A stretch of 64,000 bases of DNA. Origin: Actinacidiphila oryziradicis. Its GTDB lineage: Bacteria; Actinomycetota; Actinomycetes; Streptomycetales; Streptomycetaceae. Under the pieces are notes generated by a model. The model ran no database searches. It was given only the letters and a program-made list of their open reading frames with translations, and was not told where the DNA came from. The DNA lies in contig NZ_SUMC01000003.1 of NCBI RefSeq assembly GCF_005047355.1, forward strand, positions 248,001 to 312,000, read 5' to 3'. A program made the position numbers and the translations under genes. This document shows positions 18,424 to 27,629 of the stretch, piece by piece (positions within the stretch are counted from its first letter, which is position 1; each line of letters starts with the position of its first letter).

Positions 18424-18470
18424 CGGCCGTCCCCGGCCCCGCCGCGGGGGCCGGGGACCGGGGACGGCCG
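18424..18470. terminator. 13-bp-stem hairpin downstream of the beta-propeller gene
   Basis: CGGCCGTCCCCGG at 18424-18436 pairs perfectly with CCGGGGACGGCCG at 18458-18470. An alternative overlapping pairing of GTCCCCGGCCCC with GGGGCCGGGGAC exists. It lies 16 bp past the stop codon of the minus-strand beta-propeller gene. Confidence 0.65.
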
Positions 18471-18485
18471 TACTCGGTACCGCGA

Positions 18486-19430
18486 TCAGTGAGCGATGCG
18501 GGCGAGGAGCAGATTCGGGTCGTTATGGGTGAAATACGCCCCGTTCGTCACGTACACGGTCTTTCCGCGCACCGCGACAGAAGTCGGGTTGGACAGCCCG
18601 TCCTGCGCGGTGAGCACCGTCTGGTGCGTGCCGTCGGGGTTCACCAGGGCGACGGAGTTCGCGAAGTTCTGCGCTGCCAGGACCGTGTCGCCCTGCCCGA
18701 CGAAGGTGAAGTCGTCGATGCTCGTCAGGCCCTCGGCCTGCGTCGTGACGGCACCCGCGGTGCCGTCCGCGCCGATCGGGATACGCAGCAGGGTGCCCTT
18801 GTCGGTGTTGCTCACCCAGACCGCACCGTCGTGCACCTTGATGCCGTTCGCCCCGAACCCGGAAGAATGCGTGGCGGACGGCTGAAGGGCCTCGCCGCCG
18901 GCCCACAGGGACGTCGCGCCGCTCCTCAGCGACACCTTCCACACCGTGCCGGTGGTGGAGTCGGTCGCGTAAAGGGTGTCATGGCGCCTGTCGAGCGCGA
19001 GGCCGTTGACGACCTTCACGTCGGGGAGAGCGGCGACCTGCTCGGGGGTGCCGCCCGGGGGGATGCGCCAGACGCCGGACAGGCTGCCGGCGTTGTAGTT
19101 GACGTAGAGAGTGCCGTCGGCGGCTCGCACGATGCCCGACACCGTCGCGGTGCCCGAGGCGGGGGCGGGCAGCGTCGCCAGTATCGACGTCTTCCCGTCC
19201 GGGGTGACCCGGGCTATCTGCCTTGCCCCCTTGAACGTGACGTCGGCCGCCCCGTTGGGCTCCAGGGTGATGTTCTCCGGCTGCTGCAGGGTGGTGATGT
19301 CGAAGTGAGCGACCTCCTGCGCCTGGGACAGCGGGGCGGTGGACGCGAAGGCAGGGGCGATCGCTTGCGTGGTCGCGAGTCCGGCGACCGCGATGGCGCC
19401 CAGCAGCGTCGTGCGACGGTGGCGAAACAT
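18486..19430 (-). CDS. Secreted beta-propeller (SMP-30/NHL-like) protein
   Basis: 314 aa from ATG 19430, preceded by TTGGAG; an upstream in-frame TTG is less likely. Residues 1-33 are a signal peptide (RHRR, a hydrophobic core LLGAIAVAGLATTQAIA, then AFAS cleavage). The rest is a repeat of about 45 residues with patterns such as VNGLALDRRHDTLYATDS and VWRIPPGGTPEQVA, as in six-bladed SMP-30/gluconolactonase-like or NHL propellers. The metal ligands of true SMP-30 lactonases could not be assigned. Expect an extracytoplasmic binding protein or hydrolase. It is a monocistronic gene between two non-coding stretches. Confidence 0.78.
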   Translation of the reverse strand: MFRHRRTTLLGAIAVAGLATTQAIAPAFASTAPLSQAQEVAHFDITTLQQPENITLEPNGAADVTFKGARQIARVTPDGKTSILATLPAPASGTATVSGIVRAADGTLYVNYNAGSLSGVWRIPPGGTPEQVAALPDVKVVNGLALDRRHDTLYATDSTTGTVWKVSLRSGATSLWAGGEALQPSATHSSGFGANGIKVHDGAVWVSNTDKGTLLRIPIGADGTAGAVTTQAEGLTSIDDFTFVGQGDTVLAAQNFANSVALVNPDGTHQTVLTAQDGLSNPTSVAVRGKTVYVTNGAYFTHNDPNLLLARIAH

Positions 19431-19746
19431 GTACTTCTCCAAGGATCAGTTCGGAAGGAGCCGGGAGAACGCCGGACGGGGAGAGATCCGAAGCGGTCGC
19501 AGGGTGACGGCGGAGCGGACGTGCCCCGCGCTGTCCGGTGGCGCCGCTCCGGGGGCGCCGGTCCGGAAAGACTGACCGTCTGCTCGTCGCACCTGCGCCC
19601 TTCGTTCTCACGCGGGTACCGGGCCGTTCCTTCAGGCCGACCGCATGCTCGCACGCGTACCTGTGCGCTTCCTGGCACGCCCGGCCGCCGGCGGGGCGTA
19701 CCGCTGCTTGACGGGCCACTGGACGTCCATCACGAGAAGACGTCCA

Positions 19747-21504
19747 TCAGGAGGAGGGCGCTTTGCGCCATTCCGGCTGTCCCTTCCCCGGGTCCCCTGA
19801 GCTTCCCGGGCCATCCGTCCTGCCCGATGCGGCCTTGTGGTGGCGGCCGCGCAGCACCGAGGCGAGCGCGGCGACCAGGGCCATCGCCGTGGCCACGCTG
19901 AAGACGGTGACGAGCCCGTGGTGGAACGGCCCGGAGACCAGTTCGGGGAAGAACCGCGTCCCGGTCAGGGTGCTGACGTTGTGGCCGGGCAGTGTGCGCA
20001 GCACCCCGCTGGGTGCGAGCAGATGGCTGATCGGGTTGTTGCCGAGGAAGGTGGCGAACAGCGTGCTCACCGGCGGCAGCGCCGCCACCTCCCCGGCTGT
20101 CCCGGCGGGCACCCCTTGTCCTTGCAGGCCGCTGCTCAGCGCATGCGGCAGCGAGCCGGCAAGGCCGGAGATCATCAGCGAGAACGACAGCCCGATCGAC
20201 AGGGCGGTACCCGAGTTCTGGAACGTCGAGCGCATGCCCGACGCCACCCCGCGCTGTTCCGGCGGCACGCTGCCCATGATCGCTGAAGTGTTCGGGGCGG
20301 AGAACATCCCCTGACCGAGCCCGCTGAGCAGCAGCAGAGCCGCGAACTGGGGGTAGGAGAAGTCCACCGGCAGAGCGAGCAGGCCGACGAACGCGACGGC
20401 CACCAGGATCAGTCCGCTGGTGGAGAACAGCCGCGCGCCGAAGCGGTCCGACAGATAGCCGGACACCGGGCCCGCGACGAGGAACCCGACGGTCAGCGGC
20501 AGCATGAAGACGCCGGCCCACAGCGGGGTGCGCTCGAAGTCGTAGCCGTGCAGCGGCAGCCAGATGCCCTGCAGCCAGATGATCAGCATGAACTGCAGTC
20601 CGCCACGGGCGATCGCGGTGAGCAGCGCTGCCAGATTGCCGGCGGCGAAGGCGCGGATACGGAACAGACCGAGGCGGAACATCGGCTCGGCGATCCGGGT
20701 CTCGGCGAAACAGAACACGGCGAGCAGCAGCACACCCGCGCCAAGTCCGCCCAGCACCCAGGGGTTGGTCCAGCCGGTCGGATGGCCGCCGTAGGGCTGG
20801 ATGCCGTAAGTGATGGCGGCCAGGAGCGCGCCGGCACCGCCGGTGAAGGTGATGTTGCCGGCCCAGTCGATGCGGCCCGGCTTGCGGGACCCGGTCTCGC
20901 GCAGACTGCGGTACGACCAGATGGTGCCGACCACGCCGATCGGGACGCTGACCCAGAACACCGCGCGCCAGTCGATGGTGGCCAGCAGACCGCCGGCGAG
21001 CAGCCCGAGGAACTGGCCGGCCAGCGCGGTGATCTGGTTGATGCCGAGGGCCATGCCGCGTTGCCGGGCCGGGAAGGCATCGGTGAGGATGGCCGCCGAG
21101 TTCGCGGTCAGCATGGACCCGCCGACGGCCTGCACGATCCGGAAGCCGATCAGCCACAACGCGCCGCCGCCGCCCTTCAGCGGATCGAGCGAGAGGGCCA
21201 GCGAGGCGCAGGCGAAGATCGCGAAGCCCATGTTGTACATCCGGACCCGGCCGAACATGTCGCCGATGCGGCCGAGCGAGACCACGAGGACGGCGGAGAT
21301 CAGCAGATAGCCCAGGATCATCCAGAGCAGGTAGCCGATGTTGCCGGGGGCGAGCGGGTCGAGACCGATACCGCGGAAGATCGCCGGCAGGGAGATGATC
21401 ACGATCGAGCTGTCGATGGTCGCGATCAGCACGCCGAGTGTGGTGTTGGAGAGCGCGACCCACTTGTAGCGGTCGCCGACCGCGCCTTTCTCCTGTCCGG
21501 CCAT
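19747..21504 (-). CDS. DHA2-family MFS drug exporter (EmrB/QacA type)
   Basis: 585 aa, about 14 membrane segments. DSSIVIISLPAIF near residue 30 is the DHA2 motif in TM1. LGRIGDMFGRVRMY is the loop 2-3 MFS signature, and GLGQGMFSAPNTSAIMGSVPPEQRGVASGM is the usual segment before the last helices (cited here only as a landmark near residue 395). The ATG overlaps the marR stop (TGATG). This pairing predicts proton-driven efflux of a compound sensed by the MarR protein. Downstream, 300 bp separate it from the beta-propeller gene. Confidence 0.9.
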   Translation of the reverse strand: MAGQEKGAVGDRYKWVALSNTTLGVLIATIDSSIVIISLPAIFRGIGLDPLAPGNIGYLLWMILGYLLISAVLVVSLGRIGDMFGRVRMYNMGFAIFACASLALSLDPLKGGGGALWLIGFRIVQAVGGSMLTANSAAILTDAFPARQRGMALGINQITALAGQFLGLLAGGLLATIDWRAVFWVSVPIGVVGTIWSYRSLRETGSRKPGRIDWAGNITFTGGAGALLAAITYGIQPYGGHPTGWTNPWVLGGLGAGVLLLAVFCFAETRIAEPMFRLGLFRIRAFAAGNLAALLTAIARGGLQFMLIIWLQGIWLPLHGYDFERTPLWAGVFMLPLTVGFLVAGPVSGYLSDRFGARLFSTSGLILVAVAFVGLLALPVDFSYPQFAALLLLSGLGQGMFSAPNTSAIMGSVPPEQRGVASGMRSTFQNSGTALSIGLSFSLMISGLAGSLPHALSSGLQGQGVPAGTAGEVAALPPVSTLFATFLGNNPISHLLAPSGVLRTLPGHNVSTLTGTRFFPELVSGPFHHGLVTVFSVATAMALVAALASVLRGRHHKAASGRTDGPGSSGDPGKGQPEWRKAPSS

Positions 21505-21953
21505 CACAGCCGCTCCGCGAGCCGGTCGAGCAGCGGCAGGACCGCGAGCAGCTTGCGCCGCTCGGCGGGGGTGAAGTCCTCGTCGAGGACCACGGTGAGG
21601 CGCTGGACGGACTCCGAGCGCCGGTCGATCAGCACCTTGCGGCCGGCGTCCGTGACCGTCATCACCGCGCGGCGGCCGTCGGCGGCGTCCTGCCGGCGGC
21701 GTACCAGAGCGCGCTCCTCGAGCGTGGCGAGGGTGGACGCCATGGCCTGGGGGCGTACCCGCTCCAGTTCGGCGAGCGATCCCGGGGAATCCGCGCCGTC
21801 GCGACTCAGGCGGGCCAGGACGGACACCTCGGAGAGGGTCACGTCACCCACGGCGTGGGTCTGTCGCAGCCTGCGGGCGATACGGGCCACTGCCAGCCGG
21901 AGCGCTGCTGCGGTCCGGCTGGCGTCGTCTGCTGATGTTCCGGTCTCATCCAC
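21504..21953 (-). CDS. MarR-family transcriptional regulator of the adjacent exporter
   Basis: 149 aa from GTG 21953. A TTG eight codons upstream would also be in frame, but it would fall in the promoter. The winged helix spans about residues 40-105: LSEVSVLARLSRDG, LAELERVRPQAMASTLATLEERALV, then the wing RRRQDAADGRRAVMTVT. It probably represses its own operon until a ligand binds. No Shine-Dalgarno sequence is seen, and TATACT lies 8 bp before the GTG, which fits a leaderless transcript. Confidence 0.88.
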   Translation of the reverse strand: MDETGTSADDASRTAAALRLAVARIARRLRQTHAVGDVTLSEVSVLARLSRDGADSPGSLAELERVRPQAMASTLATLEERALVRRRQDAADGRRAVMTVTDAGRKVLIDRRSESVQRLTVVLDEDFTPAERRKLLAVLPLLDRLAERL

Positions 21954-21990
21954 AAGTACTAAGTATAGGCTTATCAATCCACCGTAACTA
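21954..21990 (-). promoter_or_regulatory. Probable promoter/operator of the marR-exporter operon
   Basis: On the minus strand, TATACT is followed after 8 bp by the GTG start, placing the -10 element so that transcription would begin at or next to the start codon. The block is AT-rich compared with its surroundings (TTGATAAGCC precedes TATACT), as expected for a promoter overlapped by a MarR site. No perfect palindrome was found. Confidence 0.45.
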
Positions 21991-22221
21991 AATCGGACCG
22001 TCGGATGGCGGCCGCACCCCGGCGGGCCCGCTCGGCTCGGGAGGCCTCGGACCCGAGGGACGCAGCCGGCAGGCCAGGCGGCTCGGCCGTAGCGGTGATG
22101 GCCGGCCGGGTCGGGCGACCGTACGGTGCCGGACTGCGCCGATGTCGGGATTCACGCGGTATACCCAGTGTTATGGCGACCGGCTGTCCTGAATCCCATG
22201 TTTATTACTGAGGAGAAACTG

Positions 22222-23139
22222 ATGTCCCGTGAGTGGCCGATTCTGGTAACCGGTGCCGCAGGGAGCGTTGGAGCGGTCGGCCGGATGGTGGTCGAAATCC
22301 TGCGCCAACGCGACCTGCCCGTTCGTGCGCTTGTCCATCGCGAGGACGAGCGGGCCGAGGCGCTGCGTGCTGTGGGTGCCGAGGTCGTGGTCGCCGATCT
22401 CACTCGCGGCGCTGATGTCGTCCGCGCGATGGACGGCTGCCGGCGCATGTACTTCGGCATGAGCGTGTCCGCATCGTATGTGGCGGCAACAGTCACCGCA
22501 GCGGCCGCCGCTCGCGCGCAGGGGAACATGGAAGTACTCGTCAACATGTCACAGATGACCGTGTCGCAGATGAGCCTGACAAGTACGACGGAATCAGCGC
22601 AACAGCGGCTGCACTGGCTCGCCGAACAGGTCCTTGACTGGTCCGGCCTGCCCATCGTGCAGATCCGGCCGACTGTTTTCCAGGAGAATCCACTTTTCAC
22701 GGCTTTCGCTGCCTCATCGATCGCGAAGGAGGGCACGATTCGGCTGCCCTTCGGCTCCGGCCGTACCTCACCGGTCGCGGCCCGTGACGTCTCCGAAGTG
22801 GTCGCGACTATTCTCGCGAACCCTTCTTCGCATATCGGGAAGGTCTACGAACTGACCGGGCCGCGATCCCAGAACCTGACCGCGATGGCGGCGGAGTATT
22901 CCGAAGCGCTGGGTCGCCCCGTCACATACGTCGACGTCCCCTACCAGCAGTGGCTTGACCAGGAGTTGAGCGCCCTCGGGCTGCCCGACCATGTCTTCGA
23001 GCACATCGCCACCATGGCGCGCCTGCACTCGGAAGGACGCTATGACCGCGTGACGCATGACGTCGAGCAGATCATTGGAAGGCCGGCGTCAAGCGTGCGC
23101 GATTTCGTCGCGGACAACCCAGCTCTCTTCCAAAGCTGA
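22222..23139 (+). CDS. NmrA-like NAD(P)-binding protein (atypical SDR)
   Basis: 305 aa from ATG 22222, with AGGAG at 22211-22215; the frame is open upstream but without family features. The Rossmann motif is VTGAAGSVGAVGRMV at residues 8-22. VRALVHREDERAEAL and ADLTRGADVVRAMDGC are typical of NmrA/quinone-reductase-2-like proteins. The C-terminal part (TYVDVPYQQWLDQEL, HVFEHIATMARLHSEGRYD) matches the substrate lobe of this group. The catalytic YxxxK of classical SDRs is absent, so it may be a redox sensor or a reductase. Codon use is slightly less GC-biased than that of its neighbours, hinting at acquisition. Confidence 0.82.
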   Translation: MSREWPILVTGAAGSVGAVGRMVVEILRQRDLPVRALVHREDERAEALRAVGAEVVVADLTRGADVVRAMDGCRRMYFGMSVSASYVAATVTAAAAARAQGNMEVLVNMSQMTVSQMSLTSTTESAQQRLHWLAEQVLDWSGLPIVQIRPTVFQENPLFTAFAASSIAKEGTIRLPFGSGRTSPVAARDVSEVVATILANPSSHIGKVYELTGPRSQNLTAMAAEYSEALGRPVTYVDVPYQQWLDQELSALGLPDHVFEHIATMARLHSEGRYDRVTHDVEQIIGRPASSVRDFVADNPALFQS

Positions 23140-23428
23140 ATAATTACTCGGCCATTTAATCAGCCATTTACTCAGCGCTATGCGGTCGCCCTGCCGCCGA
23201 ACAGCCGGGGCACCCCCAGCGGGGAGGTGGCGATCGTAGTCACCGGCCTGCCCAGAGCGGCCTGGCGACATCCCAGAGCCTGTTCCGGGCCGCCCGATCA
23301 GAGGTCACCCGACAGGGTCTGAACCGGACCCGGCCCTGCACGGCCGTACGGCCCTGCACCGGCCGGCCGGCGCGCGACGCGATCCTGCCCCCGCGCGCCC
23401 CCGTTCGGAACGGACATCGCGGCAGCTC
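23140..23428. other. Intergenic stretch without a gene
   Basis: Short GC-rich inverted motifs (CGTACG, CCGGCCGGCCGG) are present, but no ORF with credible codon use, no RNA gene and no clear terminator. It separates the NmrA-like gene from the GH2 gene. Confidence 0.5.
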
Positions 23429-23460
23429 TTGACAGAAGCCGGAAGGGACTAAAGCCTATG
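23429..23460 (+). promoter_or_regulatory. Possible promoter of the GH2 gene
   Basis: A perfect TTGACA -35 hexamer lies at 23429-23434. A weak AT-rich -10 region (TAAAGCCTAT) follows at 15-19 bp spacing. It lies 100 bp before the preferred ATG of the GH2 enzyme. Confidence 0.4.
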
Positions 23461-23530
23461 GCAACGTTGTCAGGTGAGGTATGCAGGCCCGCCTGTTCTG
23501 CTGGGCTCAGCTGGATTGGATCAGTTGCAC

Positions 23531-26500
23531 ATGTGGAATCAGTCGCCTCGCCCCTCCCGTAGGTCTGTTGTCTCCGCCGCCTCAACCCTGCTCGCGGGCT
23601 TCGGCCTGGGAGTCACGCTTCCCTCGAGCAGCTACGCCGCCGGGCCCCCGGCGGCGGGAGGCGCGGCCTGGCAGGGCGAGCTCGCCGCCTACCGCCCGAT
23701 CGCGGTGTCGTCCACGGACTACGCCCCCACGCCGGGCGAGTTCGTGGTGGACAAGCTCAGCTCCGTCGGTGTGCGGGGCACCGGATGGCGTGCCGCCGAC
23801 GGAGATCCGCAGTGGATCTCCGTCGATCTCCAGGCCGACTGCGAGGTCGAGTCCGTCCGTCTGACGTTCGAGGCCACGGCGAGCGACCCGGCCTTCGTCC
23901 CTTCCTCCGGCGGCAACCCGCGCGACAGCACGACGGGCCAGGAGATCCTGTCCAGCTGCGCGGTGGACTTCGTCATCGAGACGTCCCGGGACCACCACTC
24001 GTGGACCACCGTGCACCGGACCACCGCCGGCACCGGTGGCGTCGTGGAGATCACGTTGGCCACGTCGGTCACCGCGCGCTGGGTGCGGATGACCGTAAGC
24101 AAACGCTCCAACGCCAACCCACTGGGCCTGAACGGTTTCGAGGTGTACGGCACGGCCAGCGGCCTCCGGCCGGCGGCCACGGGCTGGACCGACTGGGGGA
24201 CCCACGACCACCAGCCGCCCGAGCTCGAGGTCGCCGCCGACGGCACGGTGCCGCTGGAGTCGGGCTGGACCCTGACCATGGACGACTGGGCAGGCGGAGA
24301 GGGTGCGGAACTGTCCCGGCCGGCGGTGGACACCAGCCGCTGGCTGCCCGCCACCGTCCCCGGCACGGTCCTGGCCTCGCTGGTGGACCAGGGCCACCTG
24401 CCGGACCCGGTGACCGGCCTCAACAACCTCCACATACCCGAGGCCCTGTCGCGCCATTCGTGGTGGTACCGGCGCGGCTTCCGCCTGCCGCGCGGCCTGC
24501 GCACCGGCTCCGGCCGCCACATCTGGCTGGAGTTCGACGGCGTCAACCACAAAGCGGACATCTGGCTCAACGGCCGGCAAGCGGGGGGTCTGACGTTCCC
24601 CTTCGCCCGCTCCGCCCACGATGTGACGAATCTGCTGGCCGCCGGCGGCGAGCAGGCCCTGGCCGTGAAAATAACGCCGATGCCCTTCCCCGGCAGCCCC
24701 GGTGACAAGGGGCCGGCCGGCCTGTCCTGGGTGGACGCCGGCGCCCCCATGATGAACCGCAACTCACCGACCTACCTGGCCTCCTCCGGCTGGGACTGGA
24801 TGCCGGCCGTGCGCGACCGCGTCTCCGGCATCTGGAACCATGTGCGACTGCGCTCGACCGGCCATGCGGTCATCGGCGACCCCCGGGTGGACACCAAGCT
24901 CCCCGACCTGCCCGACACAGGCAGCGCCGAACTGACGATCGTGGTCCCGGTGCGCAACGCCGACTCCTCCAGCAGACAAGTGACCGTCTCCGCCTCGTTC
25001 GACGACGTGCGGGTCTCCCAGTCCGTCACGGTGGCGGCCGGCGAGACGGTCGATGTCACCTTCGCCCCCGCCGCCTTTGGGCAGCTGCGGCTGCGGAACC
25101 CGAAACTGTGGTGGCCCAACGGCTACGGCAATCCCGACCTGCACGAGCTGACCCTGGTCGCCGCTGTCGACGGCGGGGAGAGCGACCGGCGCACCACCCG
25201 CTTCGGTATCCGCCAGTTCGGCTACGAGTACGAGGTGCCGCTGCCCTTCGGCGCGAGCACCGACGCGTACACCCAGTCGGTGTCCCTGGGAGCGCAGAAG
25301 GCCCAGTACGTGCGGGTCAGGTGCCTGACCCGCGCCACGAACTGGGGTTCGTCGCTGTGGAGCCTGTCGGTCCTCGACAGCGCCTCGCCGGGCACCGACC
25401 TGGCGCTGCACAAGGCGGCCACCGCCTCGTCCGTGGACGATCCGTCGAACCAGGCCGCCAACGCCACCGACGGCGACCCGAACACCCGTTGGTCCTCGGC
25501 TTTCGAGGACGACCAGTGGATCCAGGTCGACCTGGGCTCGTCCGTATCCTTCGACCGGATCGACCTGACTTGGGAGCAGGCGTACGCCAAGACGTATGTG
25601 GTGCAGGTGTCGGGGGACGGCTCGACCTGGACGGACGCGAAGTCCGTGGACAACTCCGCGGTGCCGCTGCCGTTCAACGGCGGCGACGCCAGCCTGCAGA
25701 CCGAGGACTTCACCGCCCGGACCGCCCGCTACGTACGGATCAGCGGCGGCGCCCGGGCGACCAGTTGGGGCAACTCACTGTGGACCCTGTCGGTGATCGA
25801 CAGCAGCAAGCCGGGCACCGACCTGGCCCTGCGCAAGACAGCCACCGCCTCGACCGAGGATTCGTCGAACCCGGCCGTCAACGCCACCGACGGCAACCCC
25901 AACTCCCGCTGGTCGTCGGAGTATCTGGACAACCAGTGGATCCAGGTGGACCTGGGCTCGTCGCAGTCCTTCGACCGGGTCGTCGTCGTGTGGGAGGCGG
26001 CGTACCCGAAGACGTACGTGATCCAGGCGTCCGAGGACGGCGCGACGTGGACGGACGTGAAGTCCGTGGACAACACGCCGGACCCGTTGAAGATCAGTGT
26101 GAACGGCGTCCGCGTCTTCTGCCGCGGCGGCAACTGGGGCTGGGACGAGCTGCTGCGCAGGATGCCCGCCGCCCGGATGGACGCGGCGGTGCGGATGCAC
26201 CGCGACATGAACTTCACCATGATCCGCAACTGGGTCGCATCCAGCAACCGGGAGGAGTTCTTCGCCAGTTGCGACGAGCACGGCCTGCTGGTGTGGAACG
26301 ACTTCCCCAACGCCTGGGCCATGGACCCGCCGGACCACCAGGCCTACAACGACCTGGCCAAGGACACGGTACTGCGGTACCGCATCCACCCGAGCGTCGT
26401 CGTCTGGTGCGGCGCCAACGAGGGCAACCCGCCCTCGGCGATCGACACCGGCATGCGGGACGCGGTGCAGTCGCAGGTACCCGGGGTGCTGTACCAGAGC

Positions 26501-27604
26501 AACTCGGCGGGCGGCTTCATCAGCGGCGGCGGCCCCTACGGCTGGATCGAGCCGGAGCGCTACTACTCCCCGTCCACCTACGGCAGCGGAAGCTTCGGCT
26601 TCCACACCGAGATCGGCATGCCGGTGGTGTCCACGGCCGAGAGCATGCGCAGCCTCGTCGGCGACGAGCCGGAGTGGCCGATCGCCGGAGCCTGGTACTA
26701 CCACGACTGGAGCACCAGGGGGAACCAGGCCCCGCAGAACTACCAGGCGGCCATCGAGACCCGCCTGGACACCGCTACCGGGCTGGACGACTTCGCCCGC
26801 AAGGCGCAGTTGGTGAACTACGAGAACACCCGCGCGATGTTCGAGGCGTGGAACGCCAACCTGTGGAAGGACGCCAGCGGCCTCATGCTGTGGATGTCCC
26901 ATCCGGCGTGGCACAGCACGGTGTGGCAGACGTACGACTACGACTTCGACGTCAACGGCACCTACTACGGGGCCCGCAAGGCGTGCGAGCCCGTCCACGT
27001 CCAGGCGGACGCGGTGAACTGGCAGGTCATCGCGGTCAACCACACCCCGCAGGCACTCACGGGGGTCACCGTCACGGCCCGGGTCCTCGACCTGGCCGGG
27101 CGGCAGCTCGCAGCCACCCGGAGCGCCACGGTGGACGTCGCCTCGTCCGCCACCACACAGGCCTTCACCGCCGGCTGGACGAAGGACCTGCCGGACTTGC
27201 ACCTCCTTCGGCTGAGCATGGCGGACGGCCGGGGGAACGTCCTGTCGGAGAACACCTACTGGCGCTACCGCGAAGCGGCCGACATGAAGGCGCTCAACAA
27301 CGCCAAGTCGGTGAAGGTCTCCGCCGACATCGGCCAGGTGACCCGCTCGGGGGCCCGCCGCGCACTGACCGCCACGGTCCACAACCGCGGCTCGGCGGTC
27401 GCGGCGATGGTCCGACTGTCGCTCCTGGACGACAGAGGCGGCAAGCGGGTGCTGCCGACGCTGTACAGCGACAACTACCTGTGGCTGCTGCCCGGTGAGT
27501 CACGGACCGTCACGCTCTCCTGGCCCGCCGAGGCGCTGCCCTCGGGCCGGCCGGCCCTGCGGGTGGAGGGTTACAACGTCCCACGGACAGTGGCACGGGC
27601 GTAG
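23531..27604 (+). CDS. Tat-exported GH2 exo-beta-D-glucosaminidase-like enzyme with discoidin domains
   Basis: 1,357 aa from ATG 23531; a GTG at 23474 would add 19 residues. SRRSVVSAASTLLAG is a twin-arginine signal. Residues 45-215 form a discoidin/CBM32-like domain, 236-430 the GH2 jelly-roll domain and 445-557 the GH2 Ig-like domain. Residues 566-853 hold two further discoidin repeats (both with ATDGDPNTRWSS- or ATDGNPNSRWSS-type cores), and from 854 the TIM barrel begins (VNGVRVFCRGGNWGWDE). The acid/base is probably E964 in CGANEG and the nucleophile E1027 in HTEIG. The C-terminal Ig-like domains match CsxA-type exo-glucosaminidases. It would release GlcN from chitosan oligomers outside the cell; beta-mannosidase activity is the main alternative. 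Confidence 0.85.
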   Translation: MWNQSPRPSRRSVVSAASTLLAGFGLGVTLPSSSYAAGPPAAGGAAWQGELAAYRPIAVSSTDYAPTPGEFVVDKLSSVGVRGTGWRAADGDPQWISVDLQADCEVESVRLTFEATASDPAFVPSSGGNPRDSTTGQEILSSCAVDFVIETSRDHHSWTTVHRTTAGTGGVVEITLATSVTARWVRMTVSKRSNANPLGLNGFEVYGTASGLRPAATGWTDWGTHDHQPPELEVAADGTVPLESGWTLTMDDWAGGEGAELSRPAVDTSRWLPATVPGTVLASLVDQGHLPDPVTGLNNLHIPEALSRHSWWYRRGFRLPRGLRTGSGRHIWLEFDGVNHKADIWLNGRQAGGLTFPFARSAHDVTNLLAAGGEQALAVKITPMPFPGSPGDKGPAGLSWVDAGAPMMNRNSPTYLASSGWDWMPAVRDRVSGIWNHVRLRSTGHAVIGDPRVDTKLPDLPDTGSAELTIVVPVRNADSSSRQVTVSASFDDVRVSQSVTVAAGETVDVTFAPAAFGQLRLRNPKLWWPNGYGNPDLHELTLVAAVDGGESDRRTTRFGIRQFGYEYEVPLPFGASTDAYTQSVSLGAQKAQYVRVRCLTRATNWGSSLWSLSVLDSASPGTDLALHKAATASSVDDPSNQAANATDGDPNTRWSSAFEDDQWIQVDLGSSVSFDRIDLTWEQAYAKTYVVQVSGDGSTWTDAKSVDNSAVPLPFNGGDASLQTEDFTARTARYVRISGGARATSWGNSLWTLSVIDSSKPGTDLALRKTATASTEDSSNPAVNATDGNPNSRWSSEYLDNQWIQVDLGSSQSFDRVVVVWEAAYPKTYVIQASEDGATWTDVKSVDNTPDPLKISVNGVRVFCRGGNWGWDELLRRMPAARMDAAVRMHRDMNFTMIRNWVASSNREEFFASCDEHGLLVWNDFPNAWAMDPPDHQAYNDLAKDTVLRYRIHPSVVVWCGANEGNPPSAIDTGMRDAVQSQVPGVLYQSNSAGGFISGGGPYGWIEPERYYSPSTYGSGSFGFHTEIGMPVVSTAESMRSLVGDEPEWPIAGAWYYHDWSTRGNQAPQNYQAAIETRLDTATGLDDFARKAQLVNYENTRAMFEAWNANLWKDASGLMLWMSHPAWHSTVWQTYDYDFDVNGTYYGARKACEPVHVQADAVNWQVIAVNHTPQALTGVTVTARVLDLAGRQLAATRSATVDVASSATTQAFTAGWTKDLPDLHLLRLSMADGRGNVLSENTYWRYREAADMKALNNAKSVKVSADIGQVTRSGARRALTATVHNRGSAVAAMVRLSLLDDRGGKRVLPTLYSDNYLWLLPGESRTVTLSWPAEALPSGRPALRVEGYNVPRTVARA

Positions 27605-27629
27605 GGCCTGTCCGGAGGCCGCGCGGCGG

